Source: an uncultured Arsenicibacter sp. (GTDB lineage: Bacteria; Bacteroidota; Bacteroidia; Cytophagales; Spirosomataceae). Taken from it: a DNA stretch of 38,853 bases. The notes beneath the pieces were generated by a model. It saw only the letters and a list, made by a program, of their open reading frames with translations, was not told where the DNA came from and searched no databases. The stretch is taken from positions 1 through 38,853 of the forward strand of contig NZ_CAMFHL010000050.1 in the NCBI RefSeq assembly GCF_945952095.1. Direction: 5' to 3'. A program made the translations under genes and the position numbers. Below are positions 33,017 to 38,853 of the stretch, piece after piece. The first letter of the stretch is position 1; every line of letters begins with the position of its first letter.

Positions 33017-33427
33017 ATGATGAACCGGTATGAATTTCTTAAATCGCTTGGTTTTGGCGGTGCCGCGCTGATGGTGTTGCTGACATCATGCCGACAGGAG
33101 GAGATCGTGAAACCGGATGGACCAGTAGATTTTGAACTCGATCTTGAATCGCCCGATAACGCCGTATTACGGGTCAAGGGCGGGTATGTCGTCGCAAACG
33201 GTGTTGTTGTGGCCCGTACGTTCCATGGGCTGTTAGCCGCTGCAAACCGGACCTGCAGCCACCAGAAAAATAACACCGTAGTCTTTCAGGATAATGAATT
33301 TTATTGCCCTGTTCATGGTGCCAGATTCGATTCAAAAGGCCTCGGCCTGAACGATTATGGTAAAAACGGATTGCGTGTCTACAAAATCATGCCGCTGCCG
33401 GATAACAAAATACGTGTCTTCTCTTAA
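33017..33427 (+). CDS. Rieske [2Fe-2S] lipoprotein with single-Arg Tat-like signal
   Basis: The 136-residue protein starts MMNRYEFLKSLGFGGAALMV and has a lipobox LTSC (Cys25). The Rieske cluster ligands are in TCSHQ (C80, H82) and CPVHG (C97, H100), matching CxH...CxxH, so a 2Fe-2S centre is expected. Rieske proteins are normally exported folded by Tat. Here NRYEFLK has the Tat pattern (S/T)RRxFLK with Tyr in place of the second Arg. There is no oxygenase or cytochrome bc partner in the window, so its redox partner is unknown. It is probably anchored at the periplasmic or outer face of a membrane. Confidence 0.92.
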   Translation: MMNRYEFLKSLGFGGAALMVLLTSCRQEEIVKPDGPVDFELDLESPDNAVLRVKGGYVVANGVVVARTFHGLLAAANRTCSHQKNNTVVFQDNEFYCPVHGARFDSKGLGLNDYGKNGLRVYKIMPLPDNKIRVFS

Positions 33428-33470
33428 GTTTCAATTCAATTATACGTTAACCGCTTAATTTTTAGGTACA

Positions 33471-34274
33471 ATGAAAAAGCAATTAGTGCTTGGGCTGCTT
33501 GCTGTTGGCTTTGCCCTGACTATGAATGCCTGTAACAATGATCAGTCATCGGTATCTCCGGATGACTCCGCTACAGCTACAGGAGCAGCCCGCGCTGCTA
33601 CAGACTCGGTCGGCTTTCACAGCAAGAAAAAGCTGACAAAAATCGAGACCTCAGCGCTCCCGTCGGCTGTAAGCAGCTACATCACCACAACTTATTCCGG
33701 TGCTACCGTTGATTATGCCGCTAAAGATGACGACGGCAACTATTTTGTCGGTATCACGCAAAACGGAACACGCAAAGCACTGCTTTTCAACGCTGATGGT
33801 ACGTTTAACCACGAACTGGCGCTGAAAAAAGGACCTGGCAAAGGACCGGGTGGTAAGCGTGATAGCCTGGCTCAGGTAGCGATTACCTCCCTGCCGTCGG
33901 CGATTACCAGCTACATCAGCGCCAATTATGCCGGAGCTACCGTCAATATGGCCGTGAAAGATGACAATCGCGGTTATCTGGTCATGATCACGGTAAATGA
34001 TACCAGGAAGACCTTGTTATTTAATACCGATGGTACATTTAATCAGGAGCTGGTTAAGGTATTGCGCGGTAAAGTAACCGAAGTGGCTGCCGCTGATCTG
34101 CCTGCCGCGATCACCAGCTATATCACGACCAACTATGCGGGGTCAACCATTAAACGGGCCGGTAAACTGTCGGACGGGCAGTATATCGTAAGTGTTAAGC
34201 CTGCCAGTGGTAATCCGGTTGATCTGCTGTTTGCAGCAGACGGCACATTCAAACAGGTGCTGAAACATCGTTAA
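33471..34274 (+). CDS. Lipoprotein with three PepSY-like (BLIP-like) repeats
   Basis: The 267-residue protein has a signal with lipobox MNAC (Cys21) and a Ser/Thr/Ala linker (22-50). Three repeats of about 60 residues follow, at about 56-117, 132-195 and 201-265. Each has the pattern LPxAxxSYIxxxYxGxT, a Lys/Asp turn, a YxVxI strand, and LLFNxDGTFxxEL. This is the PepSY-like family (PF11396), usually found as one or two copies. The 130 region adds a basic GKGPGGKR insert. It lies 43 bases after the Rieske gene and ends at a terminator. It may bind or inhibit a peptidase or sense the envelope; no activity is known. Confidence 0.87.
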   Translation: MKKQLVLGLLAVGFALTMNACNNDQSSVSPDDSATATGAARAATDSVGFHSKKKLTKIETSALPSAVSSYITTTYSGATVDYAAKDDDGNYFVGITQNGTRKALLFNADGTFNHELALKKGPGKGPGGKRDSLAQVAITSLPSAITSYISANYAGATVNMAVKDDNRGYLVMITVNDTRKTLLFNTDGTFNQELVKVLRGKVTEVAAADLPAAITSYITTNYAGSTIKRAGKLSDGQYIVSVKPASGNPVDLLFAADGTFKQVLKHR

Positions 34275-34286
34275 GAGACCATTTAT

Positions 34287-34310
34287 GTACCGGAGCTCCG
34301 GCTCCGGTAC
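34287..34310 (+). terminator. Rho-independent terminator of the SGNH-Rieske-PepSY unit
   Basis: GTACCGGAG (34287-34295) and CTCCGGTAC (34302-34310) form a perfect 9-bp stem with a CTCCGG loop. A T-rich tract (34312-34326) follows on the plus strand. Confidence 0.88.
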
Positions 34311-34374
34311 CGTTTATATATTTTTTCTGATCTTATCTTATCGAACAAAACTTTACATCATTCAGTGAAAGACC

Positions 34375-35322
34375 ATGAAACGCCTGGGCATTTTTGTTTG
34401 GCTGTTAATGGAAGGAATAACGGGGTTTGCGCAAAGTGTTACGGAGTATTATCAACCTCCTGCCGAGCGTCTTGGCCGCCTGAGTCCTTTACTGGAAACC
34501 CCCGACTGGGATCAGAGTAAGCGTAAAACTGCCTATAAACAGGCCAACTTTGAGCGGTTGTTGGCCCGCTACGGAAACGCTTACATTACTGACCGGTGGT
34601 ATGTGGGGCTCGATGGTTTTTTGCGTACCGATAAAAGCGGACTAAGCCAGACATTCAACGGCTTAGTATCAACAAAGGCTGTCAGCCAGTTAGGCTGGAG
34701 TGCTATGATCGGTTGGGTCGGGCGGGAAAAATGGGCTGCAGAAATTGGTTACGCCCGATCCGCCGTTCATACACTGTTTATCATTAACCAGCAGTCGCCA
34801 TTACGGATTCAGGCTGATAACGACAAACAGGGCATTGTATTCAGAGGCAAGCGGTTGATGCGTTTTCAGCAGCTGCCTCAGCTGAACGGTAAAGGTGGTT
34901 TATGGCTGGGACTAGGCTTCTGGCTGTTACCAAATGCGCCGAAAGACCCCTCGACGGTGCATTTAATAGGCTATACGGCCCGAAATCCCCGCAGCCGCCC
35001 TGATACGTTGCGGCTGGTGTCTAACACCACGGTCAGTCCGCATGTGACAGGCATGATAGAGGCCTCGGCTGAATATACAGCCCACGTCGGCAGACGTACA
35101 GAGATGAGTTTTTTTGTCCGCAGAAACTGGGGGCTTGGCAGTTCACTGACAACCAACCTGACCTATCAGGTGAACAGTAATGAATTGCAGACAGCCTGGC
35201 TGCGCGGAAAGGGTACAGGCTGGTCAATCGGGATTGCGTTGCGGTATAACTACGCACGGCAATATGACCTGAGGGGGATGCACCGGGTCGGTGATTTACA
35301 GGGAAACCGAAAGCAGAAATAA
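34375..35322 (+). CDS. Secreted hypothetical, probably outer-membrane beta-barrel protein
   Basis: The 315-residue protein has a signal peptide (about 1-19, ending GFAQ). The mature part has many amphipathic strand-like stretches ending in aromatic residues (WYVGLDGFL, WSAMIGWVG, KWAAEIGYA, GLWLGLGFWLL, MIEASAEYTAHV, EMSFFVRRNW, WSIGIALRYNYA), as in 8-12-stranded barrels. A basic tail (DLQGNRKQK) ends it. No family is recognised. It is flanked by terminators, so it is monocistronic. Confidence 0.7.
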   Translation: MKRLGIFVWLLMEGITGFAQSVTEYYQPPAERLGRLSPLLETPDWDQSKRKTAYKQANFERLLARYGNAYITDRWYVGLDGFLRTDKSGLSQTFNGLVSTKAVSQLGWSAMIGWVGREKWAAEIGYARSAVHTLFIINQQSPLRIQADNDKQGIVFRGKRLMRFQQLPQLNGKGGLWLGLGFWLLPNAPKDPSTVHLIGYTARNPRSRPDTLRLVSNTTVSPHVTGMIEASAEYTAHVGRRTEMSFFVRRNWGLGSSLTTNLTYQVNSNELQTAWLRGKGTGWSIGIALRYNYARQYDLRGMHRVGDLQGNRKQK

Positions 35323-35391
35323 CCTGATGAATGGGCCTAAGATACGCATTTGAGGCATATTCAACTGCTGAATATTTATATGTGGAGTAGT

Positions 35392-35425
35392 AAAGGGCAT
35401 CTGGCATCTGCTGGTGCCCTTTTTT
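35392..35425 (+). terminator. Rho-independent terminator of the barrel gene
   Basis: AAAGGGCA (35392-35399) pairs with TGCCCTTT (35415-35422), and T continues to 35425. A second smaller hairpin (ATATTCA/TGAATAT near 35357-35375) lies just upstream. Confidence 0.85.
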
Positions 35426-35573
35426 GTTGGCGGGTCGTTGCAGCCGGCTTCTAATTAACCTTTTTTAACAAAATTATAACTTTAGTCCTGCAACAGACGG
35501 TTTGGGCCGGACGTACGGAAGTAGACAAAGGCCTTTGTACTCGTACTCAATTTTAAACCTAACTAGTTGCCGT

Positions 35574-36629
35574 ATGAACAATTTACAACAACGCACTACC
35601 GTTCAGCAGCTCAAGCAAAAAGCGTTTTATTCAAGAAATACAGTTGTCGGGGCCGTCAATGGCCTGACCATGGTGATGGCATGGGTTTTAGCGGGTGGAC
35701 TTTTAGTTAGCTGCGCGAGCAGTGATTCGACAAGCCCGCTGGGTGACTGGCGTCACCGGTCAGATTTTGAAGGGGTAGCCCGCAACGCACCGGCCGGTTT
35801 TGTGATTGGTAATGTGGCTTATGTCGGTACTGGGTCTAATGCAGACAATGAGCGTCTGAAAGACTTCTGGGCTTATGACAGCAACAAAAATACATGGACA
35901 CAGCTGGCGAATTTCGGGGGTGTGGCACGGTATGCCGCCACCGGTTTTTCGGTAGGTAACAAAGGATACATCGGTACAGGGCTGGATGTGAACAGCGACC
36001 GCCTGAAGGACTTCTGGGGATACGACCCGACCACAAATACGTGGAAGCAGACGGCTGATTTTGGCGGAACAGCCCGCCGGAATGCGGTTTCATTTACGGT
36101 TGGCAGTAAAGGCTATGTCGGTACCGGTTTTGACGGTAATTATCTGAAAGACTTCTGGTCGTATGATCCGGCAAGTGACCAGTGGACAAAAGTTGCCAGT
36201 TACGGCGGCGCCAAGCGCATCGGGGCTATCAGCTTTGTTATTGACGGGTTAGCGTATGTCGGCACCGGTAATAACAACGGTACCGCTGAAAAAGACTGGT
36301 GGGCGTATGATGCCTCGAGCGATACATGGATCGAAAAAGGTGACTTTGAAAGCAGTGAACTGGTGGCCCGTAGCTATGCTGTCGGGTTTGCGATTGGCTC
36401 AAACGGTTACGTGACACTGGGCGACGGCACAACGACAGTCTGGAAATATGACCCGGTTGCGGATAGCTGGAGTGAAAACGGTACGTTCGAAGGCGCCACT
36501 CGGGCCTATGCGTTCGGGTTTGCCATCAACGGGAAAGGCTATGTGACCATGGGCAGTAACGGCACGAGCCGGTTTGATGATTTGTGGGAGTTTGATCCAA
36601 CCGTAGCTCAGGATACAAGTGAAAACTAA
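35574..36629 (+). CDS. Kelch-repeat lipoprotein (six-bladed beta-propeller)
   Basis: From ATG at 35574 the protein has 351 residues. A TTG at 35502 in the same frame would add 24 unlikely residues. A long N-terminal region (about 47 residues) leads to lipobox LVSC (Cys47). Six kelch-like repeats follow, each with the pattern GxxGYVGTG, DFWxYD and W at the end (for instance LKDFWGYDPTTNTWKQ, LKDFWSYDPASDQWTK, TTVWKYDPVADSWSE), enough for one complete propeller. No galactose-oxidase copper ligands are seen. It overlaps the next gene. The protein probably binds a partner or glycan at the cell surface. Confidence 0.9.
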   Translation: MNNLQQRTTVQQLKQKAFYSRNTVVGAVNGLTMVMAWVLAGGLLVSCASSDSTSPLGDWRHRSDFEGVARNAPAGFVIGNVAYVGTGSNADNERLKDFWAYDSNKNTWTQLANFGGVARYAATGFSVGNKGYIGTGLDVNSDRLKDFWGYDPTTNTWKQTADFGGTARRNAVSFTVGSKGYVGTGFDGNYLKDFWSYDPASDQWTKVASYGGAKRIGAISFVIDGLAYVGTGNNNGTAEKDWWAYDASSDTWIEKGDFESSELVARSYAVGFAIGSNGYVTLGDGTTTVWKYDPVADSWSENGTFEGATRAYAFGFAINGKGYVTMGSNGTSRFDDLWEFDPTVAQDTSEN

Positions 36630-36948
36630 GCGGCTTAACCTGACAAGGCTGATTATTGTTGTGGCAGGCCTCGCCGGTTTGCTGGCTTTCCAGTACTATA
36701 AGAGCAGGCCGCAGTATCAGCTTCATGTGTTTAATACACGGCAGGGCTGGGGCTATACCATTGTCAGTCACGGCGATTCGCTGATTTACCAGCCGACTAT
36801 TCCGGGCGAGGCCGGCCGGAATGGCTTTGCACGGGCCGAAGACGCCCGGCAGGTTGGTCAGCTTGTCATTCAAAAAATGGAAAACGGTCATTTTCCCCCG
36901 ACGCTAACGCAGGCCGACCTTACTCAACTGGGCGTTACGGCCCGCTAG
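36619..36948 (+). CDS. DUF4907 protein
   Basis: The 109-residue protein begins at GTG 36619, inside the kelch gene (11-base overlap), so translation is coupled. An N-terminal hydrophobic anchor (about 10-26) follows the basic MKTKRLNLTR. The rest fits DUF4907: GWGYTIVSHGDSLIYQPTIPG, then GFARAEDARQVGQLVIQKM and LTQADLTQLGV. The fold is probably periplasmic and small. The function is unknown. It sits between the kelch and DUF4270 genes. Confidence 0.82.
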   Translation: MKTKRLNLTRLIIVVAGLAGLLAFQYYKSRPQYQLHVFNTRQGWGYTIVSHGDSLIYQPTIPGEAGRNGFARAEDARQVGQLVIQKMENGHFPPTLTQADLTQLGVTAR

Positions 36949-36964
36949 ACAATACCCAAACTAC

Positions 36965-38284
36965 ATGATGCGATCCTTATTTCGCTCCGGCCTGCTGCTT
37001 GCAGTTGCCGGAGCCTCGCTGATGTCATGCCTTTCCGGAGACCCCGATGTCGGGCAGAGTGTTATTGATCCTTATCAGTTACAGACACAGCTGGTGGATT
37101 CCATTACGGTAAAAACCTATACCGTGATTGAGCCGGATTCGTTTGTGACAGCCACCGACAGCAGCATCCTGATCGGGCAATGGGCCGATACGCAAACGGG
37201 CAAACTTCTGGCAAAAGGCTATGCGTCAGTAGACTATGCCCCCCATTCACTGGCAGATCAGGCCGGTGTCCGGTTTGATTCGCTGGTACTGGAACTGCCT
37301 TATTCGTTTTCATACGGCGATACGACAAAAGCGTTTACCCTGCGGGTACATACCTTGCAGGGCGCGCTGTCGGCAGGGGCTACGTATTACAATTACAGCT
37401 CGGCCGCCTATGAACCGACACCGCTGGTCAGCAAAACCTTTGTTGCTTTGGGACGGGGTGAGAACCGGCAGATCCGGATGCGTTTATCGGATGCGCTGGG
37501 ACAGGCCTTCTTTGCAAAACTGGTCAGTAAGGAAATCAACGATACCGAAACGATGTGGGCCTACTGGAAAGGATTTGCCTTTACCAACGGAACGACTGAC
37601 AACGTTATCTGGGGGATTAATACCTGGTCCGAAGCAACCGGCCTGCGGTTGTATTATCACCTGACCGATATGGAAAAAACGGTATCGTCGGTGCGGTTTC
37701 CGTTGGGGGGGACGCATTTTACGCAACTGACTAACGACGCTGCCGGCTCGGCCATGCAGTCGCTTAAGTACAAACCACAGGTGCTGGCCAGCACGGCGAC
37801 GGGGCATCAGACGGCCATCGGTGTGGGGGTTGGCTTCCGGACACGGATTGAATTTCCGTACCTGAGTCAGTTTGCCAAACCGGATGCCTATCTGGGGCTG
37901 AATCTGGCGCAGCTGCAGATCAGTCCGGTGCGGAAAGTACTCTATGATAATACGCCGCCACCTGACCAGCTGGCACTTTATGAAACAAACTCGCAGAATG
38001 AGCTTGTCAGTACAGTACCGGCGCTGGCCACCGGTGCTACCAGTGCCGTAGCCGCCTATCAATACCTGCCGAATGAACTGGAATTGTCAGACATGTATGT
38101 GTTTGATATTACAAAATACATCGGCGATATCCTGAAAGGCGATGCCGTTAACCGGCCCCTGATACTGACCGTGCCTGCGAGTACCGTCAGTCTGAAAACA
38201 GCGCTCCGGCGGGTGATGGTTGGCGATCAGGAATTGTCAACTGACCGGATCCGGTTACGGATTATCCTGACATCAGGACTTTGA
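36965..38284 (+). CDS. DUF4270 lipoprotein
   Basis: The 439-residue protein has a signal with lipobox LMSC (Cys22). The mature protein fits DUF4270, a Bacteroidota family of outer-membrane-associated proteins: an early LVDSITVKTYTVIEPDSFVT, then LLAKGYASVDY, a DSLVLELPYSF strand, and a C-terminal VFDITKYIGDILKG with the RLRIILTSGL end. It lies 16 bases after DUF4907. Function is unproven. The gene ends at a terminator before the convergent GT2 gene. Confidence 0.88.
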   Translation: MMRSLFRSGLLLAVAGASLMSCLSGDPDVGQSVIDPYQLQTQLVDSITVKTYTVIEPDSFVTATDSSILIGQWADTQTGKLLAKGYASVDYAPHSLADQAGVRFDSLVLELPYSFSYGDTTKAFTLRVHTLQGALSAGATYYNYSSAAYEPTPLVSKTFVALGRGENRQIRMRLSDALGQAFFAKLVSKEINDTETMWAYWKGFAFTNGTTDNVIWGINTWSEATGLRLYYHLTDMEKTVSSVRFPLGGTHFTQLTNDAAGSAMQSLKYKPQVLASTATGHQTAIGVGVGFRTRIEFPYLSQFAKPDAYLGLNLAQLQISPVRKVLYDNTPPPDQLALYETNSQNELVSTVPALATGATSAVAAYQYLPNELELSDMYVFDITKYIGDILKGDAVNRPLILTVPASTVSLKTALRRVMVGDQELSTDRIRLRIILTSGL

Positions 38285-38293
38285 GGTATAAAA

Positions 38294-38335
38294 CCTCCCT
38301 GCGAACGACCGTTGCCGTTGCAGGGAGGCTTTTTT
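38294..38335 (+). terminator. Rho-independent terminator of the kelch-DUF4907-DUF4270 unit
   Basis: CCTCCCTGC (38294-38302) pairs with GCAGGGAGG (38320-38328) and is followed by C and a run of six T on the plus strand. The 17-base loop has a small inner hairpin (AACG/CGTT). Confidence 0.92.
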
Positions 38336-38340
38336 CAGAA

Positions 38341-38805
38341 TCAGGCAACCTGATAGCGCAGGCTTTCGCGGGTTGGCGCCCCGCGTAAAATAAACCACGC
38401 CAGACGTGCGTTCCGGCCGTTTTTCAGGCACCGGCGGCCAATCTTGATCGTATAAAACAACCGCATGATCAGCTGCACCGGCCGGCCGGTATGTTTCCGG
38501 AAATAGTGAAACAACGATATGTAGTACTCTTTCTCGGCGGCCGGCCCCGGTGCTGTGCTGCCGCCGCCGATGTGCAGGAATTTTACATCCGGCACCAGAG
38601 CAGCCTTCCAGTTTAACCGGCGGAGTTTCAGGCAAAGATCTTCTTCTTCGCAATACAGAAAATACGACGGATCAAAACCACCCGCCTCCCGGAATGCCTT
38701 TGCCCTGACAAACAGGGCACTACCCATAATGACCGGTACCTGTATCGGTTCATGATACGTTTTCCCGCGTTTCGGGTATTCTGCCGGATTGAACCAGCGT
38801 ACCAC
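38341..38805 (-). CDS. Family 2 glycosyltransferase, C-terminal part (truncated by contig end)
   Basis: The 154 genomic codons encode the C-terminal part of a rhamnosyltransferase-like GT2: VPVIMGSALFVRAKAF, GGFDPSYFLYCEEEDLCLKL with the catalytic EEED, FLHIGGGST, and a basic helical tail (about 100-154). The N-terminal GT-A half is missing beyond the contig end. An apparent start further right (38841) and its first 12 residues, which include GLGDVYKRQ, come from the adapter and are not biological. It is likely to belong to another surface-glycan cluster. Confidence 0.9.
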   Translation of the reverse strand: MVRWFNPAEYPKRGKTYHEPIQVPVIMGSALFVRAKAFREAGGFDPSYFLYCEEEDLCLKLRRLNWKAALVPDVKFLHIGGGSTAPGPAAEKEYYISLFHYFRKHTGRPVQLIMRLFYTIKIGRRCLKNGRNARLAWFILRGAPTRESLRYQVA

Positions 38806-38853
38806 CTGTCTCTTATACACATCTCCGAGCCCACGAGACAAGAGGCAATCTCG
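38806..38853 (+). other. Illumina Nextera i7-side adapter (artefact)
   Basis: CTGTCTCTTATACACATCT at 38806-38824 is the reverse-complement mosaic end. CCGAGCCCACGAGAC at 38825-38839 is the i7-side adapter, 38840-38847 (AAGAGGCA) is a standard i7 index, and ATCTCG starts the P7 primer. Genomic sequence ends at 38805. Confidence 0.98.

Noticed and set aside
35502..35573. A TTG start adding 24 residues to the kelch lipoprotein.
   Set aside because: The added residues do not look like a signal sequence, and ATG at 35574 starts a plausible lipoprotein signal.
35574..36629. Galactose oxidase for the kelch protein.
   Set aside because: Only propeller repeats are present; no copper-ligand Tyr/His/Cys pattern is seen.

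Overview
The window is one contig of a Bacteroidota genome, most probably Cytophagales (Spirosoma-like). The grounds are the gene content (DUF4270, DUF4907, a GH9/NodB pair, a sigma factor overlapping an outer-membrane barrel protein, many lipoproteins with short lipoboxes), several promoters of the Bacteroidota type (TTG or TTTG, then TAnnTTTG), and weak Shine-Dalgarno signals. Most genes look about 50-60% G+C. One islet near 9.5-10.6 kb is far more AT-rich. Both ends are sequencing artefact: positions 1-42 and 38806-38853 are Illumina Nextera adapters with their sample indices, so the natural sequence is 43-38805.

Left part (43-6 kb): the 3' end of an unknown gene overlaps a cluster of DnaA-box-like 9-mers. 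Leftward genes follow: an MDR-family oxidoreductase, murQ, and a tight operon of a MORN-repeat metallopeptidase, a GH9 glycosidase and a NodB-like deacetylase. A secreted S41 protease diverges from this operon. 7.7-11.2 kb: a Fic protein whose start is preceded by three copies of a 12-bp motif, then small secreted or membrane proteins in the AT-rich islet, and a gamma-glutamylcyclotransferase-like protein. 11.3-15.6 kb: a widespread family of unproven function, a cystathionine gamma-synthase/lyase, a YheT-type hydrolase and a small membrane protein.

15.6-21.5 kb is a surface-glycan block: a DPM1-like and a second GT2 transferase, a cytosolic beta-propeller glycosidase-like protein, a GT-C membrane transferase, and a sugar-nucleotide epimerase-like SDR that lacks the usual catalytic tyrosine. 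21.6-24.7 kb has a small lipoprotein, an M3 oligopeptidase and a DUF58 protein. 24.7-29.8 kb holds an AraC regulator, a sodium:solute symporter, an FAD oxidoreductase and a phosphonatase-like HAD hydrolase, which together suggest use of a phosphonate-type compound.

29.9-38.3 kb is an envelope block. An ECF sigma factor overlaps a protein that looks like an anti-sigma domain joined to an outer-membrane barrel. Divergent from it are an SGNH-like protein, a Rieske lipoprotein with a single-arginine Tat-like signal, and a lipoprotein with three PepSY-like repeats. Next come a probable barrel protein and a kelch / DUF4907 / DUF4270 trio. The contig ends inside a GT2 gene. Palindromic elements of several unrelated sequences sit between genes. 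No tRNA, rRNA, CRISPR array or insertion sequence was seen, and no stretch over 300 bases lacks a gene.
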